Shown here piece after piece: positions 1-10,494 of a stretch of DNA of 13,500 bases (within the stretch, counting starts at the first letter, position 1; every line of letters begins with the position of its first letter). The stretch comes from Glandiceps talaboti (Eukaryota > Hemichordata > Enteropneusta > Spengelidae), in contig NC_135570.1 of the NCBI RefSeq assembly GCF_964340395.1, forward strand, positions 13,336,822 through 13,350,321. Reading direction: 5' to 3'. A model generated the notes under the pieces. The model searched no databases and was not told where the DNA came from. It saw only the letters and a list, made by a program, of their open reading frames with translations. Position numbers and translations under genes: made by a program.

Positions 1-254
1 AACCAGACCACTTAATCACCAAACGAGTAACCATATATATTGTACACGTATCTATGAAAAGTTAATTAACAAATCATCCTATTAGAGTCAACGAGGCAGC
101 CAGTCAGACGGCTAACTAAGCCGTCCACTCATCACCACATGTACCAAAACACGTCGGCCCACCCACAAGCCTCTAAACTCAATCAAACCACGAAACCAAA
201 ATACGCATTATTCAACCGAGTGTGTGTATTCATTGCGAAACATATCTCTATTGA
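1..254. other. Non-coding AT-rich sequence
   Basis: No open frame, RNA gene or clear repeat seen. The plus strand is rich in A and C, with many CCAAAC/ACCAAC words like those again at 3280-3600, but no regular unit. Confidence 0.6.
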
Positions 255-336
255 TATCCGGCGTGGAACCAAGGAAGAACATGGAAAATAAATCATATCC
301 GGCGTGGAACCAAGGAAGAACATGGACAATAAATCA
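255..336 (+). repeat. 41-bp tandem duplication, two copies
   Basis: Units 255-295 and 296-336 each start TATCCGGCGTGGAACC and end AATAAATCA, with a single A/C difference. The near identity points to a recent duplication. Confidence 0.95.
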
Positions 337-761
337 GGAAATAAAGTGTGAGGTACAGACTACAGTCTGTCACTTTCTTAATTTAGGTGGTTAGTTTTGT
401 TTCGTAGAGCTCACTTTGGAAATAGAATATTTTGCCATTATGACAAAAGAACTGTATGTTGTCAATCAACCTTCGCAGACTATAAAAGTATTAACGGAAT
501 GTCGACTTGCTTAGCATCGGAAAGATGAACGAGGCAGGCGATTGAAATATTGAAAAATCGTTAGCAGAACTAGAAATACAATAATCTGTTTTGATCATAA
601 TTAAAACAAAATTATAAGTTGTAGTATAGGCAACGCATGCTGTGCAAACAAACATACATGGAGGTTCAGCATCCAAAGGCAAGCTGAATTGACTACCGGG
701 CGGCGGTACCTGTGGCTAACTCTGTTAGGGGGTGTGTGGCCAATACTGCCAACCCCAACCT

Positions 762-1087
762 CATTTTAGACACATTTTGATCAAAAACCAACAATACCCC
801 ATTTTAGACCCATTTTGACCAAAAAACCAACACTACCGTATTTTAGACCATTACAGGATTTTTAAACCAAAATATTTGTCCCATATTTAGGAAGTGGTGG
901 ATGGCAAAATGTAGTTATTACGCTTGTATTTAACCCTCAGGAGGCAACATTTTGGAGCAATTAATAGCACAGTGATAATTTGGTAAAGGAAAATGGAGCA
1001 AATTTTAGACTGATCAATATTGAATATATTGTAGAATGGACCCCATTTTAGACTCTTCAGCTCGAAAAAAACTACCCCATTTTAGAC
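762..1087 (+). repeat. Cluster of ATTTTAGAC-containing repeat units
   Basis: The word ATTTTAGAC occurs at about 763, 801, 840, 1002, 1045 and 1079, usually preceded by CC or CCCC. The units at 763-800 and 801-839 align over their whole length, including CATTTTGA-CAAAAA-CCAACA. The units near 1044 and 1078 share CTCGAAAA and ACCCC flanks. This looks like a decayed tandem array or the end of a dispersed repeat. Confidence 0.8.
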
Positions 1088-1152
1088 CAAAGGGCTCGAA
1101 AACTCACCCCAAAGGGTGGCACATATACAATTAGTTGAATAAGGGGAGTAGA

Positions 1153-1164
1153 CCCCCCCCCCCC
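1153..1164 (+). repeat. C12 homopolymer
   Basis: Twelve consecutive Cs just downstream of the ATTTTAGAC cluster. Confidence 0.9.
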
Positions 1165-2080
1165 GAGAATTGACTCGGGACAGAAAGCTTACAGAGATAT
1201 ACCCAGTTTCCAGAAATATATACAACTGCAGTTTGTAATCCGTAAAGCAAAGTTATATACTATTAGATTATAATTTGCAACGCACACATAAAACTGAATG
1301 GACTCGGATCGAAGTAGACCGACTGAGTGAGGAACAGTCAGTTACCAGAAATACAACCTGTATTTGGACAATTCGTGAACTAAATTTAATTATATAAAAT
1401 GTAAAATAAGATGCATAACAAGCTAACAAAGACTCGACATTCCTAGGCAAGCAGAAGCCGAGCTGAGTGATAATATTGATCGGAATTATGTTGCACTAAG
1501 TATTCGATCCGTCACCACACTTCAATTAAGTTATGGAGACTTCGCTTGGTATGAGAAAAGGCAGGGGTAAAATAACCGCTGTTACTCAGAAATTTGACAT
1601 CCCCACAAGACGTTTAACATGGTATTTCTTCATGGGGCCAAGTACATACTTCTATACTTGCTTTGCAGAGCATAAGCAATTCCTTCTCCCCCGTTAACAT
1701 TTTTTACGTTGAAGTACGCCAAGATTCCTGAACTGTATGTTTCTTTTTTATGTTTCAAATTTTTTATTAATTATATTAGGAATGTCAAAAATAATACCGC
1801 GACAAGATTCAAACTTAAAGCCTGCTAACTGTAACGTGTTCGAGATCTATTTCTATGCAAATAGGACGACATTAGTGTCTCCTAAATAAATGTTGATCCC
1901 TCTAAAGCCTCGGTTTAAGCATGCTAAGACCTTGAACTTTACATGCCGCGATGATTTGTATACGTGTACATAAAAGGTGACATCATTACTCTCGCGGGAG
2001 CGATGGCTCAAGATATGTAAGCCCGGAGCCGAGTTAAGACACTACGGGAGAACTGTAGAGATTTAGCACAGTTCGAGTTT
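1165..2080. other. Non-coding sequence, nothing recognisable
   Basis: No supported exon, RNA gene or repeat. The stretch is AT-rich with scattered homopolymers; the GC content rises near 1990. Confidence 0.55.
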
Positions 2081-2214
2081 GTCGTAACACCGCCAGGCCT
2101 CCTTGCGACAACGGTCGTGATAGAGCAAACTCTTCCCTGATCTGACTGTGGTCATTTCAAACAGTGTCGTCAAACCGCAACACCCCTTTGCGACAGCGAT
2201 CGCGGGGGAGCACA
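2081..2214 (+). repeat. Degenerate direct duplication, period about 85 bp
   Basis: Two segments, about 2081-2131 and 2166-2213, share the order GTCGT, AACACC, CCTT(T)GCGACA, CG-TCG and GAGCA. They sit in a locally GC-rich, CpG-rich patch (1990-2220) that stands out from the AT-rich surroundings. Confidence 0.6.
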
Positions 2215-2568
2215 AGAACATGATCCACGGGAGTGGATAAAATTATTCTAGTTCGCGAGGATGAGATTTTCACAGTAATTTATTCTATATGCACAAATCC
2301 AACAATTATAATGTCTCACTTCCAGGTTTACGGAATTAATAGCGATCCCACATCTAAGTTACGAAATTTCTTTTAAATTAATATAGGAGTACTTTTTCGA
2401 CGTGTTAGTTTTGTCAGGATAAGACGCATCTCTCACTGATGTGTTGCATTGCTTTAAAATTCACAGCACTGTATAAATAAACATAAACCATTTTGCCAGA
2501 GATATGAACAGAAGGAAGCGGAACGAATGTCGAGATATCATTACTGCGAGAACACTATCAATAATAAC

Positions 2569-2960
2569 TTACTACCAAACCAGAGTGACTGTAGAGTTCG
2601 TATTAGGCGGCACGATGTTTTTTTTAAACATCTCACTCAATATTTATTTGTTATGACTTACTAGTACATTAAACAAAAAAAAACCCAGACACTGATAGCG
2701 CGCAAACATATAAAATGATACATTTTATCTCACTGTCAACACAATTCAACATCGCTGTTGATGAAACCAGAAAGATTCAAATACAAAACTGTTTATTTGT
2801 GTTCACAGTTAGATAAAATGTAACATTTCATGTGTGTGCATGCACGCTATGAGTGTCTGTATTTTGTTTGTGGAATTCGTAACAAAAAACGTCCCGTGAG
2901 ATGTAAAAAAACACCGTGCCGCCTAATTGAAACTCTATAGTCACTCTAGTTTGGTAGTAA
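2569..2960. mobile_element. Foldback / MITE-like inverted-repeat element
   Basis: The left arm (about 2569-2745) is the imperfect reverse complement of the right arm (about 2797-2960). Left TTACTACCAAAC pairs with right GTTTGGTAGTAA. Left ATTAGGCGGCACG pairs with CGTGCCGCCTAAT, CAGACACT with AGTGTCTG, and ACATTTTATCT-ACTGT with its complement near 2811. A central part of about 50 bases is unpaired. There is no coding capacity, so it would be a non-autonomous DNA transposon. TA dinucleotides lie near both ends, but exact ends and target duplication are unclear. Confidence 0.75.
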
Positions 2961-3060
2961 CTACATACATACATATAGTTCAGCATGTCACCTACAGTCA
3001 AATACGAACATTCTTTACGAACCATATCCACAATAGAGGAATACCCATACATAAGACTGA

Positions 3061-3750
3061 TACACATTCAACAATGGTAATGAATGGTACACGGCATTGC
3101 TGAGATGATTCGGAAAAAAAATGAACACAGCTGACGAGGAGAGAGGAGGAGACTTAAAAGTTATGAGGGCGCTCGCTGAGAAAAGAGAAGAAAAGAGAAA
3201 AAAAGAGGAGAAAGTGAGATTAGTTAAACAACCCGCTGTAACCATGCCAACCTAATGCAAAAATGATCAACAGTCTACTACATTCAACCAACCATAACAG
3301 TATGCAACGTAATAACTTCAATTGTTTTTCACCTTTACTTATCCCATGCAAAGTTACCTTCCACAACCTAATATTACATCCAACTCATCTTGAAAAACAA
3401 GCCTGCTGAGCTGCCAGTTGAAGATTCTGACCGTTTTTCATTCTCATACTCAATAGTTCTTCGTGCACGAATAACCAATCACAAACCAACGCAGTCTCAT
3501 GACCAACCGAACTAAACCAACCACGGCTCATCCAAACCGCAACTAATATTTAACTAACCCAAAATAGCATAAACATTGACTCCAATAATTAACAAAACCA
3601 TATTAACTACCAATAAAGGCAAACTTAACCCGGCATATATACTATTACAATTTAGATCGATAGCTTAGTAACACAATTTGGAAATATGCTACCTGCAATA
3701 AGCCACAACAACTGAATACACACTGTAATAATTTATAACGGCAATATCTA
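3061..3750. other. Non-coding sequence with a purine-rich patch
   Basis: A purine-rich stretch on the + strand lies at about 3131-3220, with many GAGGAG and AAAGAG words. The rest is AC-rich and shows no gene. Confidence 0.55.
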
Positions 3751-3753
3751 AAA

Positions 3754-3818
<65 letters not shown>

Positions 3819-3819
3819 C
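3751..3819 (+). repeat. Compound microsatellite (AAAT)n-(CAA)n
   Basis: About eight AAAT units (3751-3785) run directly into about eleven CAA units (3786-3819). Compound A-rich repeats of this kind often mark old retroposon tails, but no retroposon body is recognised next to it. Confidence 0.95.
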
Positions 3820-5896
3820 GATAACAACCCATCGATGGCAAATAAACATGTGATGTGGTTCGAATAAATGTTGAACTATTATTTTATGTCGAAATATATC
3901 CGTAAAAATGTCAAAAAAATCTAAAAAATCTAATATTTTCATACACCAGCCGTTCTGAGAATGTAAATACACAGCAGAAAAACGAAAATCGATTGCCGTA
4001 TATTGTCTTTTAATACATAATATGTACACACCTTAATGGTGACGCCGCCTTGCAAACAATTTAAAATTTATCTGAATCTCGATCGGTAGTATAAATACAA
4101 GTCATGGTTCAAATAACACTTCAAGCATTTACATCACCATGGATACTTCATGATTGACAAACTGGTGTGTTTTTCATCACAACCTAGCTAATTTTAAAAT
4201 AACTTAGCGAACAACTATATAACTAGAACGAATGGAGAGAACGGAAGGCGAAAAAATACAACAAATATTTTGGGATTCCTTTGTCCCGTATGGAAATAAA
4301 TACATGCAACTGGTCTTTTACGGGTAGTCAAAGGTCAATATCTGTTCAACTTCTTCCACGTTTGCCGCGCCCCCTTTTCGGTCCCCAGTTCAAATACACC
4401 ACTTATTTCACAAACATCCTCGGTATGAAAAGTTGACTTTCCCTCGCTGCGAAGTTCATAGCTTGATAGTTACAGGCTTGTTATAATGTCGTCAACACAC
4501 AAAGTTGCTATGGCAACACATATCATGGGACAGTATATATCTCTCTCTCGATTACAAAATGAAACTGGGGAACACAGAAAGCACTTTAATCTAACGCTTT
4601 GAAGGAAAACAGAAGCACAAGCTACGTCGTGTAGGCGAGATAATGCGCTACTCTTATCGGCTCAATCTCACCATCTCAGGCGGACTGTAGCTAGCTCAAG
4701 GGAAAAACCGCCGGCGGGTACCCTGCACGGGTTTCAACCGATACTTGTAGTTAAGCAAACATATACATGTTTTGGTTTACACAAGAGGCAATTACATTCC
4801 AACGAAAAGTATGATTACTACACCGAACCTCGCCACACGATTAAGAAAATATGCCCCCAAATACCATCCCAGAAACATTAGTAAACAGTTTCTATGGTTG
4901 GCCGTATCCTTTACTTGAAACCACAAAAAGGTACTGAAAATTGACACCAAAGTGACCTCTCACTGCGTATCAAGTCAATCACCGACTTCATTATTCGACT
5001 GTGTTACATAGTTTGGTGTCGTTGGATTTTCAACTAAGTGAATTAAACCGCTAAATTGGCATGTACTTGAGGGGACTGAGTGAAAAATACCAACTATTAG
5101 TTGAATATCTTGGCCATGCACATTTAATTTTTCGTTTTCCGAATATTTAAGAAATGATAAAGGAGTGAGTAAATTAATTCTAAAACTATTTTTACGTGGC
5201 TTACATTGAAGTGTGTGTCCTTTCCAATACCACTGTCTGAACAGTAATTGTCAGACTCTTGAAAGCCCGAATAATGTTGTAATTAATATTATTGCGAAAT
5301 GCAGAGAACCGTCATTTTATCACAGTGTACTATGTAGCTGCAATGTTTGCCATTTTCAGTATCTCTGTATCTACACGAATAGGTAGAACAGCAAACACGT
5401 TTCAGCGTTGAAATGGTAAACACACACGAGCTTCGATTCTGAACATTTTATAAATTCCTATTGACTTACTGGTAGCAACAGTGTATTCCATAGGTTAGAA
5501 CTGTTGTCTGCGATATACTCCCATTAAATTTTTATTAAACTCATATATTTAACTTGAAGTTAGAGCTAACGAGCTGCTCACGCCTTTTCTCTATTAATAA
5601 AGTCTCCGAAATATTCCAGTTAAACGTTCGTTTACCACAGACGCGACACATTTCCCATCGCTTCTCAATGTATGGATGGTACACCAGAGAGCGACAAGTA
5701 GTGTGTGTATCCCCGGAGGCCTCGATATCGCGGTCGTTGACAAGCCGATGTTTTGAATGCCATAGACCAAGTGCTAGTCGTGATGGTCATTTAGCGACGC
5801 TCTTGAAATACGAATAAGGCATACTCTGCATGGCCAGCCTAGATCACAGCGAATGAATCTTACAGTTGTATCCCTTGATTTTCACACTTATATATA
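3820..5896. other. Non-coding 5' flank or first-intron sequence
   Basis: No exon with a signal peptide or prodomain motif is seen. An open frame at 5554-5817 begins with TTG, resembles no family and ends in a stop, so it is treated as chance. No RNA gene or clear repeat found. Confidence 0.5.
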
Positions 5897-5959
5897 CGGC
5901 AGTGGAAGCCGACAACCATGTCTATTCTTAGTTAGCCGAAAGCTCGGTTTCCGCTGCCG
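5897..5959 (+). repeat. 16-bp inverted repeat able to form a fully paired RNA hairpin
   Basis: Left arm CGGCAGTGGAAGCCGA (5897-5912) and right arm TCGGTTTCCGCTGCCG (5944-5959) differ from perfect complementarity at two places. In a + strand transcript both are G-U pairs. The loop is 31 bases. The stem is GC-rich inside AT-rich sequence. Confidence 0.6.
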
Positions 5960-5999
5960 CATTGTAGATAATTGATAATGAGACATCTTTCCGCGCCAT

Positions 6000-6021
6000 C
6001 GTAACGACTGCTCTCGTTACG
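6000..6021. repeat. Perfect 8-bp inverted repeat
   Basis: CGTAACGA and TCGTTACG are separated by six bases. It lies 41 bases after the larger hairpin at 5897-5959. Confidence 0.6.
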
Positions 6022-6153
6022 GCAATCCCGTCAACGGAAAAAAATTATCTGGTTTACGGAAACGTCTTCCCTTCCTTTATGCATGTATATTTGAATTTAT
6101 GCCCACAAAGGAGCAGCACCAACAGTTATGTTTACATGAGGTACATTTAGTCG

Positions 6154-7819
<1,666 letters not shown>

Positions 7820-7851
7820 ATACCATGTATGTTTTCCTTCCTCTGCTGTAG
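7820..7851 (+). other. Splice acceptor and branch point of the internal exon
   Basis: A CACTGAT heptamer ending at 7821 fits the metazoan branch-point consensus, with the branch A at 7820, 31 bases before the acceptor AG (7850-7851). Between them lies the pyrimidine-rich stretch TTTTCCTTCCTCTGCTG. These elements, the stop at 7818 and the start of recognisable prodomain sequence right after 7851 fix the exon boundary. Confidence 0.85.
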
Positions 7852-8759
7852 GTCTTTATTGTGAAAGGGACAGTGTGTTCGTTTTCGACATGTCTTCACT
7901 TCCGCCAGAAGAGACAATTATATCTATACAGCTCCATTTCTTCAAATTTAAAATGGATACCAGTGAGGACGATCATGAAAGACTAAAACTAGACATCTTA
8001 AAGTTGAAGGACGATAAAAATTGCCAAGTGATACGCTCTTTAAATGTGCCGTTGCCTAGCTACGGTTGGCAGGTTGCAGATGTTACGAATGATATTAACA
8101 CTACAATGGGTCTTCTATCAGGTAATTTTGGAGCCAGATTTAAAGTTGAGAGGGTGCCGTCGTTTTCAACTCATCGACCAGGTAAAAGTACTTTGTATGA
8201 TTTCGAAAGGAAGGTTGCGATGCACGCGAGTCCTTTTGTCATGATCTTTACGAAGGACCCTAATCTCAAAGAAGAGAAGGTAGACCACGTGCAACGGAAC
8301 TTTGAGACTGAAATCGACAGCTCTGGACTTGAACCCGAGGATTCTGTTATTGGAGGTAATGGGACCTTGAACCATCGATGGAAAAGAGGCGCGAAAACCT
8401 TTTCGCTAATGACAAATGAATATCCTGAAGTTGTAGATGAAGAGACTTACTACACCGCCACCGACACATTTCCGAAGTTTACCGAACGGAATCGAAAACG
8501 GCAGTCAAAGAAACGTACGCGCACGCGAACACGAAAGATGAAATCAAAACGAAAACACACGAAGACCTTGCTAGAGAAACAGAGGAAGAAAAGCAGAAAG
8601 AAAGAAGATGATGAAATAGAGCAATATCCATTCAGTTTGTGTTCAAGGCGGGTTATGAGGGTAGATTTTGGTATGATCGGTTGGAATGCATACGTCATTT
8701 CGCCAAAGTCGTTTGATGCTTATTATTGTGCCGGGGAATGTCCTTTCCCAATGACAAAG
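7852..8759 (+). CDS. BMP3: BMP3/GDF10-like TGF-beta ligand, internal exon (prodomain and start of mature domain)
   Basis: This exon encodes 302 complete codons of a secreted TGF-beta superfamily precursor; the first two bases finish a codon split with a missing upstream exon (phase 1). Counting the first full codon (7854) as residue 1, residues 1-178 are prodomain. It shows the usual beta-strand pattern [15 protein letters not shown], the segment [11 protein letters not shown], and [11 protein letters not shown], matching the family's 'PF-hhh-(F/Y)-(T/A)-(K/N)D' strand. RWKR at 175-178 is a furin-type R-X-K-R site, residues 212-250 are extremely basic, and the cystine knot starts at Cys263, followed by Cys292 and Cys296. 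[10 protein letters not shown] is diagnostic of BMP3/GDF10 against BMP2/4 or BMP5-8. Possible N-glycosylation sites are NTT (8097) and NGT (8358). The acceptor has a long pyrimidine tract ending CTGCTGTAG, with an in-frame stop at 7818 just upstream. The donor is AAG|GTAAGA. Family assignment is firm; BMP3 versus GDF10 cannot be split, and an invertebrate would be expected to have a single pro-orthologue. Confidence 0.95.
8376..8387 (+). other. Proprotein convertase site RWKR
   Basis: These four codons read R-W-K-R followed by Gly, matching the furin consensus R-X-[K/R]-R. Cleavage here would release a 187-residue mature chain with a long N-terminal extension before the cystine knot. Vertebrate BMP3 likewise has a basic RKKR-type site well upstream of the knot and a second basic region nearer it. 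Which site is used in this animal cannot be told from sequence. Confidence 0.75.
8487..8603 (+). other. Highly basic linker between convertase site and cystine knot
   Basis: Of 39 residues, 23 are Lys or Arg. The segment starts RNRKR, passes through an RTRTRTR run and ends RKKSRKK, just before an acidic EDDE patch and the first knot cysteine. Basic N-terminal extensions of BMP ligands bind heparan sulfate, and dibasic and R-X-X-R sites in this stretch could serve as extra cleavage points. Both roles are inferred. Confidence 0.8.
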
Positions 8760-8770
8760 GTAAGATTACC

Positions 8771-8786
8771 TTTTTTTTTTTTTTTT
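8771..8786 (+). repeat. T16 homopolymer next to the splice donor
   Basis: Sixteen consecutive Ts begin 11 bases after the donor GT. U-rich tracts at this place are known binding sites for TIA-1-type splicing factors that help U1 recruitment. It may instead be the reversed poly(A) tail of an old retroposon. Confidence 0.6.
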
Positions 8787-8841
8787 AAAACTTAAAATTA
8801 TTTTAAAAAGATAGGTTTGTAGAACTTACACAGTTATTGAA

Positions 8842-9002
8842 TCAACAACGTTGTTCTTTCCTCTGGAGCCGAATTTTGTATCACTGAGAGCGTTTATAAG
8901 TTCTTGTATTTCGGCTACATCACACAGCCTTTTTCAGCTGTTATTATACATGATTAAATGACGGGTGTAGTTGTCTGAGACTATTCAAGGCAAAAACTGA
9001 AC
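8842..9002 (+). repeat. Intronic direct repeat, copy 1
   Basis: This stretch of about 161 bp starts 82 bases inside the intron. It is nearly repeated at 10220-10377. Both copies start TCAACAACGTTGTTC and end with ACTATTCAAGGCAAAAACTGAAC. The core at 8905-8944 (containing CAGCTG and an ACAGC/GCTGT stem) matches copy 2 over 40 bases. Differences are a few substitutions and small indels, mostly around 8862-8890. It may be a dispersed element or a duplicated regulatory segment. Confidence 0.9.
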
Positions 9003-9254
9003 AATATTATCTGCGTTTGACAAAGAGCACGATTTACAATGAGAGTGGAACTGTTTCTCGAAACTCACCTACAACTTGTACCTATATCACGTAAAATCTG
9101 GTTTGTCAAAGATTAATTGAGTACTAGTAATACTTACAATGACTTTTAGCCATGGAAACAGAAAATGTGAAAAGTAAATCAACTCTCATAAAAAAGCGTC
9201 CCATATAGGAAAACAATCTTCATTACTATTACGACGTAATATATACACGGTCTG

Positions 9255-9267
9255 TTTTGCGCCAAAA
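9255..9267. promoter_or_regulatory. Palindromic E2F-like site 1
   Basis: TTTTGCGCCAAAA contains TTTTGGCGC on the opposite strand, close to the E2F consensus TTTSSCGC. It lies in the last intron; function is not shown by sequence alone. Confidence 0.3.
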
Positions 9268-9323
9268 TCAAAGTAAATATTACCCGAAAATTTCTGATCT
9301 TTGCGAGAAGTCTGCAATATATT

Positions 9324-9335
9324 TTTGGCGCGAAA
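9324..9335. promoter_or_regulatory. Palindromic E2F-like site 2
   Basis: TTTGGCGCGAAA matches the E2F consensus TTTSSCGC on both strands. It is 57 bases downstream of the similar site at 9255, and CpG-containing words of this type are rare in this AT-rich window. Confidence 0.35.
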
Positions 9336-9766
9336 ATATCAGCAGTGACCTATCAAATCTCTAACAGCATTCGCACATAGCGCTGTCATCGATATTGTTG
9401 TCTCTCGGGTTTTGTAACATTTTTTGAGAACATGAAACATTTACAGAATGGCAAGGGATAGGAAACGTGATCTATTATTGCGATTAAAGAAAACATCGCG
9501 GACCTAACGACAGTTTGAAGTGTCGTCAGCCAATCAGATAACATTTGCTGACAATGTGACCCCCATCCCACATCGACCTTTTAAGCTGATATGTTACGTT
9601 ACGGCATATTAACCGTCAAGGAAAGTTAGCATAGCAAACGATATTGTACCTGTAATAAGTTTTAATATATGGAATTTTGTCTTTGGTGCTGAAGTTCAAG
9701 TTTATTTGCATTATGTTATAGTAATAAACTGTCAATGAGGCTTTCAAGTTCAAGTGTGACATGAAG

Positions 9767-9814
9767 GTGGGGATGGGGGTGGGGGATATGGGTGGGGTGG
9801 GGTAGGGCAGGGCA
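9767..9814 (+). repeat. G-run cluster with G-quadruplex potential
   Basis: Eight runs of three to five Gs, separated by one to four bases, lie on the coding strand within the intron: GGGG, GGGGG, GGGGG, GGG, GGGG, GGGG, GGG, GGG. This satisfies the standard G3+N1-7 quadruplex pattern, in both DNA and the nascent intron RNA. Confidence 0.8.
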
Positions 9815-10219
9815 GACCGTCTGTTTCATCTGCATATCCCGTGAGTATATACTGTACCTCTAACACTGTAACAGTGTCTGGGAATAGCATGGTCCGCTTT
9901 GTGAAACCACTCACTACCTCACTTGCTTCTAGAAATTAGAAATCCATAAACTAGAGTCAGTAGGTAATGAAATAATATGATTGTATTTATCTAATTCTTG
10001 CCCCCCCCCCGCCCGAAACAAAGCACATAGTCAAACCAAACATAAAGAAAACAGTTTTGACATGTGAAGTTCAAGGAAGATGCAAGTCGAATGAAAGTAT
10101 GCAAAAATTGAAGTCATTATCACGTCTTTACCTGAAATTCATATCACCAAGTTTTCAACTCTCTTTATGATATTAAGCCGTGTTCTCAATTTCGAATTCT
10201 CAACTAGAAAGATTATGTA

Positions 10220-10377
10220 TCAACAACGTTGTTCCTTCCTATTTTGTATTATTTCTGAGCTCAGAGCGTTAATAAGTTCGTGTATTTCGGCTACATCACA
10301 CAGCCTTTTTCAGCTGTTATATGCATGATTAAATGACGGGTGCAGTTTTCTGAGACTATTCAAGGCAAAAACTGAAC
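10220..10377 (+). repeat. Intronic direct repeat, copy 2
   Basis: Second copy of the 8842-9002 repeat in the same orientation, ending 117 bases before the final exon. The identical core lies at 10281-10320. It lacks about nine bases present in copy 1 near its start and has a longer segment around 10248-10264. No terminal inverted repeats or coding sequence are evident in either copy. Confidence 0.9.
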
Positions 10378-10494
10378 CCTTCGTCGTTGTTGGCGCCCTT
10401 CTGAAGGAATGTTGTACATATCATTTTCACCGACTGGATATACTAGGGGAGCTCCTCTTCACATTATTCATAGTTCTTTTTTTATATTTCACAG

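Larger units (their letters stand above)
8760..10494 (+). other. Intron splitting the mature ligand domain (1,735 bp, phase 0)
   Basis: The intron begins GTAAGA and ends TTTCACAG. A candidate branch A lies near 10461, in TTCAC, about 33 bases before the acceptor. It separates the codon for Lys302 (after the third knot cysteine) from Asp303. Inside are a T16 tract (8771-8786), a direct repeat pair (8842-9002 and 10220-10377), two palindromic E2F-like sites (9255-9267, 9324-9335), a G-run cluster (9767-9814) and a C10 tract (10001-10010). No other coding potential is visible. Confidence 0.93.

Noticed and set aside
2828-3245. Minus-strand open frames near the foldback element
   Set aside because: One overlaps the right arm of the inverted repeat and the other is the complement of a purine-rich stretch; neither has domain content.
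3645-4029. Minus-strand frames rich in Leu, Val and Phe-Ile-Tyr
   Set aside because: They arise from the AAAT/CAA microsatellite read on the opposite strand, imitating membrane segments.
5554-5817. 87-codon + strand open frame as possible first exon
   Set aside because: It starts with TTG, has no signal peptide and resembles no prodomain apart from a chance HLATLLKYE end followed at once by a stop.
8760-8795. Coding frame continuing past 8759 into the intron
   Set aside because: The extension reads through the T16 tract as poly-Phe and stops. A consensus donor and an exact phase match to the exon at 10495 show splicing at 8759|8760.
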